Source: Spirochaetota bacterium
Lineage (GTDB): Bacteria; Spirochaetota; UBA12135; COTS27
Direction of reading: 5' to 3'
Length of the DNA stretch: 14,522 bases
Assembly (NCBI GenBank): GCA_030621685.1
Contig: JAUXHF010000016.1
Location: forward strand, 1 to 14,522
A model generated the notes under the pieces. It searched no databases. It saw only the letters and a list, made by a program, of their open reading frames with translations, and was not told the origin of the DNA. The translations under genes were made by a program, and so were the position numbers. The first letter of the stretch is position 1. Each line of letters begins with the position of its first letter. Shown here one piece after another: positions 7,635 through 13,896 of this stretch.

Positions 7635-7674
7635 CTGTTTTTATAGGCTTCTTCTATAAACAGTATTTTTTATT
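7635..7674 (+). terminator. rho-independent terminator-like hairpin after the motB-like gene
   Basis: CTGTTT (7635-7640) pairs with AAACAG (7658-7663), and ATAG (7643-7646) with CTAT (7654-7657), leaving two bulged T residues and a seven-base loop. A T-rich tail (7664-7674) follows. This suggests the stator pair ends its own transcript, with the next gene transcribed separately. The stem has low GC. Confidence 0.5.
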
Positions 7675-7701
7675 TAACTTTTATACAGCCCTTTACGATA
7701 T
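7675..7701 (+). promoter_or_regulatory. weak sigma-28-like promoter candidate before the rotor-like gene
   Basis: TAACTTTT (7675-7682) resembles the -35 TAAAGTTT at 6 of 8. After 15 bases from TAAC comes TACGATAT (7694-7701), matching GCCGATAT at 6 of 8. Placed just after the terminator-like hairpin, it could start a 7764-10061 transcript. A TATAAG at 7749-7754 lies too close to the start codon to leave a normal leader. Evidence is weak because such sites occur by chance here. Confidence 0.22.
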
Positions 7702-7763
7702 TCTAAAGATAGCTTAAGGTTCTTGCTGTCATTTCGACTAAATTTGGCTATAAGAAGAATAGC

Positions 7764-10061
7764 ATGAAAAGAGTAACGAAAATTAGAGAAAAAATGAAAG
7801 TATACGGGTATTTTCCCAAAAAAATTGTAGTTAGTTTTCTTCTAAGCCTCTTAGGAGTAAGTTTTTTATTTGCTCAAACAGAAATTAGCGAAAAATTGCG
7901 TTTTGAAAGAGCGTTAAGACAGCAAACTGAATACTATTTGTCGCAGATACTGGCTCCTGGAACCTATGCCGTAGCAGCCGGAGTAGGCATCACCAAAGAG
8001 CGGCGCAAAGAAGTAGAAGAGGGAGAATTACGTCGCTTTACAGAGAATTTTGAGCGATCCTCGCCAGCTTCTAATCTTTCGCCTACTCTTTCAAATGGGC
8101 AGCCTGCGCTGTCCCCGCTAAGTGATACAAATGCATTTGAATTGCCACTGCCTGGCTTGGGAACTTTAGATAACCTAAAGATACAAAACGAGGAAGTGCC
8201 AAAGCTACCCACTCAAGAAGAAAGGACGCTAGAGCAGGCGGAAGAAAAACCTTCTGTAACGGGAACATCTAACGAAAATGTACGTGAAAGCTATAGGTTT
8301 GTAGACTTTTTTAAAGTGACCGATGCGGTAATTATCGCCTCGATAGATATCTCGGTCTCATCAGAGACGGTTGACGCCATTCGTCAAAATTTAGCAGCTA
8401 AGCTGGATGCGAGTTTCCCCGGGCTTGGCAATGTGGCTATCACAAGAGCGGATTTCTCTTCACGGAAAATAGCCCTAGAGCAAGAGCGGGCCAGAGTAGC
8501 CGCCTTAGTACGAGAACAAGCAGCCTTAGCAAGAGAGCAGCAAGCAGCGTTACAGCCGCCGCCGCCAGCTGCAGTTACGGCGCCGGCGCCGGCGCCTGTG
8601 GTAGCAGCAGAGCCTCCTGTTGCAGCCACAGCAGAGCCTGCGGCGCCGCCAGAGCCTGTAATAATAAGAATTGAAACACCACCCCCACCTGCAGCAGCCG
8701 AACCTGTAGCAGCAGCCGAACCTGTAGCAGTAGCAGTAGCCGAGCCTGAAGCTTTTAGTCTTAAGAGTTTTCTTAATGAGGCTTCATTTCTGTGGTATGC
8801 GCTGCTTTTGTTTTTAGGATTTATAATACTCTCTTTTATTTTATTCTTGTTCCTTATATTTGCTTTTGCGATGTTTTCTCGTCGCCGTGAAATTGGAGGA
8901 GATGCATCGCCGCAGATTGTGTATCCGCCACCTGTTTTTGCGCCGGCTGCTCCGCCGCTGCCGCCAGCCCCGCTTCCAGAGCCAGCTCCGCTTCCAGAGC
9001 CAGAGCGGCTTCCAGAAAAAGAAGAAGTAGCCCTAGTAGCAGAGCCTGAAATACAAGAGCCTCCTAAGGAAAAAATAGCCCCTGTGCCAGTGCTTGAGAC
9101 AGAAGAGAGTTCTTTAGGTTTTTCTCCAGAGCTTGGCATATTTATAAAAACTTTTTTAAAAAACCCTTTGGCTTCACGTTCATACTTTAATAACCTTAAT
9201 GCACAAGATAAAAATGATATTGTTTCGGCTTTTCCCACCCAAAGTTCTCGTAAATTGTTTAGTAAATTAGATACTAAATTTCGTTTAGATACCAGCGAAA
9301 TAGATGAAATGGAAGAGGCCCAGCGCGTGAAATTCCGTGACAAGGTGTTTCGCCGTAATACTGAAAATTTGAAAAATTATGAAACTTTAATTTCCTTTCA
9401 ATCTAAAGATCCACTTACGAAGTTAAACCTGCTTACCCAAGATGAAGCAAACTCGGCTCTTTCAGCCTTAGATACGGAAACCTTAGCAGACGTATCCAAT
9501 GTCATTGATGAGAAATTGTTGAATGGCTACATGAATACACTTGACGAAAGAAATAAGGCAGAGCTACTGAAAAAATTGAACCGCGATGCTACTGTGAATC
9601 TTGGTCGTATCGATGAAGCAAGAGATAAAATAGCCTTGTTTACCCAAGACGTTGCGTCAAGGATATTTTCTGAACAGGCTCAAAATTCTAGGCTAAGCGA
9701 GTCTCTGCTACGGAACTCGGAGAATAGTCGGGAGCTTTTAGAGTCTATTCGGGAGGAGCAACCAGCGGTCTATCATAAATTCCGCCGCTATTCAGTGGCC
9801 TTCAATGATTTTCTAAGCGATGATAGCAGTGAAGCACGCCGCACTGTTAGCGAGCTTGACAATGATAATCTTTCAACGGCTCTGCTTAACCTTGGGGAGG
9901 CAGAACGAAACACGGTGCTTCTGAATATGCCAGAAAACCGCCGTGAGGTTATTCTTGCCACCATCCTCTCAAAGCAAGGATCGGTGGAAAGCGGGGTAGT
10001 CAAAAACTCTCGCTTCGAACTTATGGAAGTATATAGAGATTATAAATTCCTAACGGTCTAA
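7764..10061 (+). CDS. FliF-like / FliG-like fusion: putative one-chain rotor ring protein (765 aa)
   Basis: Domain order: an N-terminal hydrophobic segment (about 21-37, possible cleavage after FLFA at 37); a periplasmic region; a membrane helix (about 353-381) followed by SRRR; then cytoplasm. Residues 42-76 (ERALRQQTEYYLSQILAPGTYAV) and 176-231 (YRFVDFFKVTDAVIIASIDISV ... GNVAITRADF) resemble the C-terminal ring-building part of FliF. There the pattern is: G-(P/N)-x-Y/V-x-V, a long polar insertion, a V-x-D strand, a helix, then V-x-V-x-x-A-x-F. A charged helix (234-263) and a Pro/Ala linker (264-338) lead to the membrane helix. After a second Pro-rich stretch (391-452), residues about 460-765 are helical repeats. 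These end in a FliG C-terminal pattern: FNDFLSDD (680-687), SELDNDNLSTAL (696-707), then AERNTVLLNMPENRREVI (713-730). FliF RBM1/RBM2 are missing. An in-frame ATG at 7794 gives a more usual signal-peptide length. The fusion call is inference from motif order; the FliG end is the best supported. Confidence 0.7.
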   Translation: MKRVTKIREKMKVYGYFPKKIVVSFLLSLLGVSFLFAQTEISEKLRFERALRQQTEYYLSQILAPGTYAVAAGVGITKERRKEVEEGELRRFTENFERSSPASNLSPTLSNGQPALSPLSDTNAFELPLPGLGTLDNLKIQNEEVPKLPTQEERTLEQAEEKPSVTGTSNENVRESYRFVDFFKVTDAVIIASIDISVSSETVDAIRQNLAAKLDASFPGLGNVAITRADFSSRKIALEQERARVAALVREQAALAREQQAALQPPPPAAVTAPAPAPVVAAEPPVAATAEPAAPPEPVIIRIETPPPPAAAEPVAAAEPVAVAVAEPEAFSLKSFLNEASFLWYALLLFLGFIILSFILFLFLIFAFAMFSRRREIGGDASPQIVYPPPVFAPAAPPLPPAPLPEPAPLPEPERLPEKEEVALVAEPEIQEPPKEKIAPVPVLETEESSLGFSPELGIFIKTFLKNPLASRSYFNNLNAQDKNDIVSAFPTQSSRKLFSKLDTKFRLDTSEIDEMEEAQRVKFRDKVFRRNTENLKNYETLISFQSKDPLTKLNLLTQDEANSALSALDTETLADVSNVIDEKLLNGYMNTLDERNKAELLKKLNRDATVNLGRIDEARDKIALFTQDVASRIFSEQAQNSRLSESLLRNSENSRELLESIREEQPAVYHKFRRYSVAFNDFLSDDSSEARRTVSELDNDNLSTALLNLGEAERNTVLLNMPENRREVILATILSKQGSVESGVVKNSRFELMEVYRDYKFLTV
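8691..8726. repeat. 18-bp perfect tandem repeat coding for the Pro/Ala linker
   Basis: GCAGCAGCCGAACCTGTA occurs twice in tandem and continues in degenerate GCAGTAGCAGTAGCC form, encoding AAEPVA-type units just before the membrane helix. The linker region (about 8550-8750) is much richer in GC than the surrounding gene. Length variation between strains would be expected. Confidence 0.9.
8970..9005. repeat. 18-bp tandem repeat coding for the cytoplasmic Pro-rich linker
   Basis: CCGCTTCCAGAGCCAGCT (8970-8987) is followed by a copy with one mismatch (8988-9005) and a partial third unit. They encode PLPEPA / PLPEPE steps just after the membrane helix, so both sides of the helix carry extended proline linkers. 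Confidence 0.85.
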
Positions 10062-10063
10062 CA

Positions 10064-10124
10064 AAGCTTCTTCGCTATAGGTATGGTGTTTTAGAGTAGT
10101 TTACTAAACTTGATGGAGAAGCTT
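10064..10124 (+). other. 8-bp inverted repeat enclosing a second palindrome
   Basis: AAGCTTCT (10064-10071) is the exact reverse complement of AGAAGCTT (10117-10124). Between them lies AGTTT-ACT-AAACT (10098-10110). Together they could fold the 3' end of the rotor-like mRNA. No T-run follows directly; the nearest, TTTTTT, begins about 16 bases later at 10140. Terminator function is uncertain. Confidence 0.3.
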
Positions 10125-10166
10125 AGGATGGCGAGGCTATTTTTTGGTATTTGAAAATTAAATTTT

Positions 10167-10586
10167 ATGTCAGCTAAATTTTTTGAACATAAGCTAAGGG
10201 TGTCGATATCGCATGTGGATGCTGCAGCCCGTATTTTTTATCCGCAGCTTTTCCATCTTTGCCAAGAGGCGCTAGAGCATTTTTATGAAGAAACGCTTAG
10301 CTACAGTATCTACAGCATGCTTTATGAGAAACAAAAAGCGCCGGTAATTGTTAGCTGCCAGGCAGACTTTCTTTCAGCCATTCGGGTATCTGATGCAATT
10401 ATACTGCGGCTAAGCGTGCTAGAAATTGGGAAGACATCTTTTAGCTTTGGCTACCAAGTGTTTCGCGAAAAAGATGTAGAACTTTGTGCCAAAGCTAAGA
10501 CGGTGCATGTTATGGTCGACCTGAAAAAAGAAAAGAAAATTCCAATTGATAGCCTTTATCGCAAGGCGCTAAGCCAGTGGCTGTGA
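10167..10586 (+). CDS. hot-dog fold acyl-CoA thioesterase, 4-hydroxybenzoyl-CoA thioesterase type (139 aa)
   Basis: Members hydrolyse acyl-CoA or aryl-CoA thioesters in the cytoplasm. The N-terminal motif SHVDAAARIFYPQLFHLCQEALEHFY (about 15-40) matches the family pattern D-x-x-(G/A)-x-(V/I)-(Y/F)-(Y/F)-x-x-(Y/F)-x-x-x-x-x-E, with the likely catalytic aspartate at D18. The pattern of strands after it (CQADFLSAIRVSDAIILRL, TSFSFGYQVF, LCAKAKTVHVMVD) is the usual long hot-dog beta sheet. Length fits the family (130-150). This subgroup includes YbgC-like and DHNA-CoA hydrolase-like enzymes; the substrate is unknown. ATG 10167 has no clear ribosome-binding site. The last five codons and stop lie inside the first copy of the tandem repeat array at 10570-10680. 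Confidence 0.85.
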   Translation: MSAKFFEHKLRVSISHVDAAARIFYPQLFHLCQEALEHFYEETLSYSIYSMLYEKQKAPVIVSCQADFLSAIRVSDAIILRLSVLEIGKTSFSFGYQVFREKDVELCAKAKTVHVMVDLKKEKKIPIDSLYRKALSQWL

Positions 10587-10680
10587 GATGGTTAAGCCAG
10601 TGGCTGTGTGATGTTAAGCTAGTGGCTGTGTGATGTTAAGCCAGCGGCTGTGTGATGTTAAGCCAGCGGCTGTGATTGTG
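10570..10680. repeat. 22-bp tandem repeat array, five copies, overlapping a stop codon
   Basis: Units start at 10570 (23 bp), 10593, 10615, 10637 and 10659 (22 bp each). The consensus is TAAGCCAG(T/C)GGCTGTGTGATGT. The first unit contains the last codons and TGA stop of the thioesterase gene, and the last diverges at its end. Every unit holds an inverted repeat, AGCCA-G-TGGCT or AGCC-AGC-GGCT; in copy 3 the C-to-T change still allows a G-U pair. The array fills most of the space between two converging genes. Copies 2-5 look like successive duplications of the gene end. Confidence 0.95.
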
Positions 10681-10726
10681 GGAAAGCAGGCAAATGGCGT
10701 GGCGTGGCGGGTTATTATCTTCTTTT

Positions 10727-11299
10727 TTATGAGGGAGAGAGATAGCCGGTATATTCTATAATCTCATAGGCAAGTGAATTTTCTTCTCCGGAATCAAGTA
10801 CGCGTTGTTTTTGAAAATTCTGCAGGATATTTGGGAACAGGGCATCGCTAGGAAAAGTTTTTTTTACATGGGTTACGTAGAGAGAGCCTAGGTTTTCAAT
10901 ATGTGCAGCCGAGAGAAAAAGCTTAAAAATTTGCGCACCGCCGATGACAAATATAGGGAGACCTTCAAGAGCTTGGCTAAGCGTAAGCGCCTCATCTAAA
11001 CTTCCTGCTAATTTTACGAAAGGGCTTTGCTGTTCTTTCTCTGTTAGGAAGCTGGGTGTTTGGGCTTGACGAGACAGGATGATATTCATCCTATTTTTAA
11101 GCGGACGATAGTTGGGCGAAAGAGAGAGCCAAGTTTTTCTTCCCATAATTAAGCTAGAGCTAGCTACATTTGCATGGGTGGAATTCCCCAGAGTAGTTTG
11201 CTTGAACCAGCGCATATCAGCGCGAAGTTTCCAAGGGAGTTTTCCTTGAAAGCCGATACCGAGTTTTTCATCTAGGGCTACAATGCAGTGGAATTTCAT
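10727..11299 (-). CDS. folA: dihydrofolate reductase
   Basis: FolA reduces dihydrofolate to tetrahydrofolate with NADPH. Motifs in order: IVALDEKLGIGFQGKLPW, with the Met20-loop region and the LPW motif; then ADMRWFK, containing the substrate-binding acidic residue; LIMGRKTW for NADPH binding; NIILSR; IFVIGGAQIF; and the C-terminal DALFPN strand. From the ATG at 11299 the protein is 190 residues, a little longer than the common 160-180. This start is preferred because family members begin M-x-x-x-x-x-V-A-x-D. Earlier in-frame ATGs at 11314, 11323 and 11332 exist, two of them created by a 9-bp repeat. No start has a clear ribosome-binding site. It follows thyA on the same strand, whose reaction makes its substrate. 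Confidence 0.93.
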   Translation of the reverse strand: MKFHCIVALDEKLGIGFQGKLPWKLRADMRWFKQTTLGNSTHANVASSSLIMGRKTWLSLSPNYRPLKNRMNIILSRQAQTPSFLTEKEQQSPFVKLAGSLDEALTLSQALEGLPIFVIGGAQIFKLFLSAAHIENLGSLYVTHVKKTFPSDALFPNILQNFQKQRVLDSGEENSLAYEIIEYTGYLSPS

Positions 11300-11311
11300 G
11301 ATTTTTTTTTG

Positions 11312-11338
11312 CATACTTAGCATACTTAGCATACTTTG
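11312..11338. repeat. 9-bp tandem repeat creating several in-frame ATG codons before folA
   Basis: CATACTTAG occurs at 11312-11320 and 11321-11329, with a third degenerate copy at 11330-11338. Read on the minus strand each copy gives ATG followed by CTAAGT-like codons (Met-Leu-Ser), so each unit adds an in-frame start. A run of nine A residues (minus strand, 11310-11302) sits between this repeat and the likely real start at 11299. Confidence 0.85.
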
Positions 11339-11347
11339 CGCTAGCGC
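11338..11347. other. perfect 10-bp palindrome between thyA and folA
   Basis: GCGCTAGCGC is self-complementary and lies 39 bases upstream of the chosen folA start (minus strand), within an otherwise featureless 153-base gap. It could be a small operator or hairpin base. No further support is visible. Confidence 0.3.
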
Positions 11348-11452
11348 TTATGTGCTGGGGGGCGAGAAGGGTAGGATGGGATAATACCCCCTCAAAAAAA
11401 GAAAGCGAGATATGTTTGCTAGTTTGTGGCGGGGTGCTTACTGTAAGAGTAT

Positions 11453-12364
11453 TTATACGCTAATGTTAAAGTTTATTTTCGGGTGGGGTGTATAGTTTTT
11501 TACTTGGCTATCTGAATGCTGCCAGCGGAAGATTTCGAATTCTAATTGCGAAGATGACCTAGTTTGTATATTGGGCAAGGGAAGAGGCAAGCGAGTAAGC
11601 TGCATGCGGGCTTCGGGCAAATGGTTTTCATAAATATGCACATTAGAGAGCATGCCACAAAGCCGTCCGGCAGCCAAATTTGCCTGCTTGGCTAGCAGGT
11701 GAAGAAGCAAGGCATACGAGGCTATATTAAAAGGAATGCCGAGCATAAGATCACAGCTACGCTGAAACCAGCAAAGATGCAACTTTCCGCCGATAACATT
11801 GACATGAAAAAGCACATGACACGGAGGCAAAGCCATAGCAGGCATCTGCAGAGGGTTCCATGCACTTACAAGCATTCTTCTGCTACTGGGGTCATTCTTT
11901 AAGAGAGAAACAAGCTGGGCTAGCTGATCGAGAGGCTTTTCTTTTGCATGCTTTATGTTGGGAGCAGGCTGTTTTGTTTGTGGCTTAGACTGCGGTAGAG
12001 AATCCCCGAAAGCACGCCACTGCCGCCCATAAATTGGGCCTAAGTCATCTTCTTGGCGCTGAAGTTTTTTGCGCTGCTGAGGGCTTACATCTTCTGGTAA
12101 AAGTAATGGGTTGCACCACTGATCCCAGATATGACAGCCTCTTTCTTGTAGCCATTTTTTTGAAGTATGCCCTTGAATAAAAAACTCTAACTCTGTGGCT
12201 ATTATGCGAAAGGGCATGTGTTTGGTGGTTACCATGGGAAAGCCTTCAGCCATGTCATGTTCAAACATGGCTCCGCTCATGCTTAAGGCGGAAGTACCTG
12301 TGCGGTTAGTAGCCATGACTCCGTAACGAAGAGTTTTTTCTATAATTTCAAGATAGTTTTTCAA
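11453..12364 (-). CDS. thyA: thymidylate synthase (ThyA type, 303 aa)
   Basis: ThyA methylates dUMP to dTMP using methylene-tetrahydrofolate and yields dihydrofolate. It begins KNYLEIIEKTLRYG, lining up with the E. coli N-terminus, and has RTGT at 21-24 (phosphate-binding arginine). It continues GFPMVTTKHM, ELEFFIQGHTS, IWDQWC and GPIYGRQWRAFG. The active-site region is ALPPCHVLFHV, with the catalytic cysteine at residue 182, followed by QRSCDLMLGIPFNIASYALLLH and NVHIYENH. The start is a TTG at 12364, supported by this alignment and by AGG six bases upstream; no suitable ATG exists. It is about 40 residues longer than E. coli ThyA, owing to insertions near 86-106 and 121-145. The second is rich in Pro/Lys/Gln. 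It probably shares a transcript with folA. Confidence 0.97.
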   Translation of the reverse strand: MKNYLEIIEKTLRYGVMATNRTGTSALSMSGAMFEHDMAEGFPMVTTKHMPFRIIATELEFFIQGHTSKKWLQERGCHIWDQWCNPLLLPEDVSPQQRKKLQRQEDDLGPIYGRQWRAFGDSLPQSKPQTKQPAPNIKHAKEKPLDQLAQLVSLLKNDPSSRRMLVSAWNPLQMPAMALPPCHVLFHVNVIGGKLHLCWFQRSCDLMLGIPFNIASYALLLHLLAKQANLAAGRLCGMLSNVHIYENHLPEARMQLTRLPLPLPNIQTRSSSQLEFEIFRWQHSDSQVKNYTPHPKINFNISV

Positions 12365-12450
12365 GGAATGCCTGCCCTGCGTATTTCGTATTGCGTAGAG
12401 TGTTTAGTGCTTGTTTTTAAACTTGTTGCTGTTTTTTTTTGCTTCTAGCT

Positions 12451-12479
12451 ATTATAGACATGGACATGGGGATGCATGC
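12451..12479 (-). promoter_or_regulatory. possible promoter for thyA-folA
   Basis: Read on the minus strand, a perfect TATAAT lies at 12456-12451, about 87 bases before the thyA start. Upstream sequence offers only a poor -35 (TTGCAT-like, spacing about 19). The region between thyA and pdxH (12365-12555) also contains GGACATGG twice (12462-12469, 12512-12519), of unknown meaning. Confidence 0.35.
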
Positions 12480-12555
12480 AAAAAGCTTTACAAGTATTAG
12501 AGGTAAGCCAAGGACATGGATGCTTGTATTTTATATCGAATATCTGGGAGAAAGG

Positions 12556-13218
12556 CTAAGGATAAAGCATGGCTCGTTTCCAATCAGCATGGCGAGCCAT
12601 GCTAGCTTCTTGCCATGTATAAGAAAGCCTTTCATGCCTACGAGATTTACGTCCTTGCCAAAACTCGTAATAGAAAGCAGTAACCAAAAACCCGCCCCAA
12701 TAATGTGGACGAAGGATTTTCTCTGGAGCAGCAGCATATTTGTTAAGATACTGCTGGCTTTGTTTTTGAAAGTCAGCAGTATGGCTTAAAACATGGCTTT
12801 GCTTGGAGAGAATGGCGGTTACTTGGCTTTCCAGAGGTCTGCTTGAAAAATACTCATCGGAGGCATGTGCATCGAGTTTTTGAATATGCCCCTCTATGCG
12901 AATTTGCTGATGAAGAAAATACCATGTAAAGTTCAAGGCAACAAAAGGGTTTTGCTCAATTTCTTTTGCCTTACGGCTTTGATAGTTGCTATGGAAGATG
13001 AAGTGGTTTCTGTGATACTCTCGCAGTAGCACGGCGCGAGAAGATGGCCTGCCCGCGGCCGAACAGGTAGCAAGGCTAAGAATGTTTGCTTCTTTTTTAT
13101 TGACACTCTGGGCTTGGCAATACCATTGTTGAAAGAGCTGGGCAGGGTCTTTGGGCGAGGTTTCTAGTGTCAGTGCGCTATGCTCTGTGATATATTCTTC
13201 TCTTTCTGAAATCTTCAC
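12556..13218 (-). CDS. pdxH: pyridoxamine/pyridoxine 5'-phosphate oxidase (220 aa)
   Basis: PdxH is an FMN enzyme that oxidises pyridoxine or pyridoxamine 5'-phosphate to pyridoxal 5'-phosphate using oxygen. Family motifs: DPAQLFQQWYCQA near the start; RPSSRAVLLRE (FMN and substrate contacts); FHSNYQSRKAKEI; then NPFVALNFTWYFLHQQIRIEG. Further on come YFSSRPLESQ, LSKQSH and the C-terminal RPHYWGGF...YEFWQGRKSRRHERL signature, ending in a WK...P tail as in E. coli. Length equals the family norm (about 218). The start is a GTG at 13218; no in-frame ATG occurs near it, and homology begins about 15 residues in, so the exact start is open. It lies 191 bases upstream of thyA on the same strand and is divergent from the acylphosphatase gene. 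Its use of oxygen suggests at least some oxygen exposure for the organism. Confidence 0.95.
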   Translation of the reverse strand: MKISEREEYITEHSALTLETSPKDPAQLFQQWYCQAQSVNKKEANILSLATCSAAGRPSSRAVLLREYHRNHFIFHSNYQSRKAKEIEQNPFVALNFTWYFLHQQIRIEGHIQKLDAHASDEYFSSRPLESQVTAILSKQSHVLSHTADFQKQSQQYLNKYAAAPEKILRPHYWGGFLVTAFYYEFWQGRKSRRHERLSYTWQEASMARHADWKRAMLYP

Positions 13219-13366
13219 GATGGGGTTCTTCGGCGAGCTTTCTAAATTTTTCCACGCGGGGGCGATTGCAGAGCTTTCGCATGTATGGCTTGTGCAGGTT
13301 CTTTTTTAGCCTGTGAATACTGTACTATGGAATTTGTTAATACATTTTCTTTTTCTTGTTAGAGCG

Positions 13367-13396
13367 TTAAGAAACTAACTTTATTCATAGTAAAAT
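13367..13396 (+). promoter_or_regulatory. possible promoter for the acylphosphatase gene
   Basis: TTAAGA (13367-13372) and TAAAAT (13391-13396), 18 bases apart, lie in the 294-base divergent region between pdxH and the acylphosphatase. The stretch 13381-13470 is strongly AT-rich and includes ATACTTAGGACATACTTA, a short imperfect direct repeat. Nothing else was recognised in this gap. Confidence 0.3.
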
Positions 13397-13512
13397 ATAC
13401 TTAGGACATACTTAAAAAATCAAAATTTTTAAAGAAAGTGAGAAATAAAAGCCAAAGTAAATAAAACTAAAAAGCCTAGTTATGCTTGGGTATTGAGAAT
13501 ATGGAAGAGAGT

Positions 13513-13827
13513 ATGCTACAAGAGAAAATAGTAGTTTTTGGTAGAGTGCAGGGCGTCTTCTTTCGAGCTTTCACAAAAAAGCATGCTGAAAAACTAGGCA
13601 TCCAAGGTTACGTCAAAAATCTTGATGAGGGTGCTGTGGAAATTGTTGCAATTGTTGCTAAGAGCGAGCGATTAGCTTTTGAAACTTTCATGAAACATAT
13701 TGCACGAGGCCCCGTTGCTTCAAAGGTAGAGAAGGTTGAGCGAAGAGAGCTTGGCTCAATTGAAATGCAAATACTATTAAAAAAAATTTCTGAGAAAGAT
13801 AAATTTTTTGGCTTTGAAATTATATAA
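13513..13827 (+). CDS. acyP: acylphosphatase (104 aa)
   Basis: A small cytoplasmic enzyme that hydrolyses acyl phosphates. The signature VVFGRVQGVFFRAFTKKHA holds the phosphate-binding loop and the catalytic arginine. GIQGYVKNLDEGAVEIVA follows, with the catalytic asparagine in YVKN. The rest (FETFMKHIARGPVASKVEKVE) fits the alpha/beta sandwich, and the end FFGFEII resembles the usual F-x-I-x-x tail. ATG 13513 is chosen because GGAAGAG starts about ten bases upstream and because it gives a near-usual length. Upstream in-frame starts at 13501 (ATG) and 13486 (TTG) lack such a site. Its own promoter is likely. Confidence 0.93.
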   Translation: MLQEKIVVFGRVQGVFFRAFTKKHAEKLGIQGYVKNLDEGAVEIVAIVAKSERLAFETFMKHIARGPVASKVEKVERRELGSIEMQILLKKISEKDKFFGFEII

Positions 13828-13896
13828 AGGCTGTAAAAGCATCAAAAATTAAAGTAATGTATAGGAACTGATGTAAATTAAGAATTCTTTTTTAAA

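Noticed and set aside
8384..9343. Long minus-strand open frame of 319 codons opposite the rotor-like gene
   Set aside because: It is a shadow of the GC-rich Pro/Ala codons on the plus strand; its product is low-complexity Gly/Ser/Ala with no domain, and the plus-strand frame has clear motifs.
11699..11902. Plus-strand open frame of 67 codons inside thyA
   Set aside because: It is fully antisense to conserved thyA motifs, with no ribosome-binding site or domain.
12439..12789. Plus-strand open frame of 116 codons over the thyA-pdxH gap
   Set aside because: Most of it overlaps the well-supported pdxH gene antisense, and the product shows no domain.
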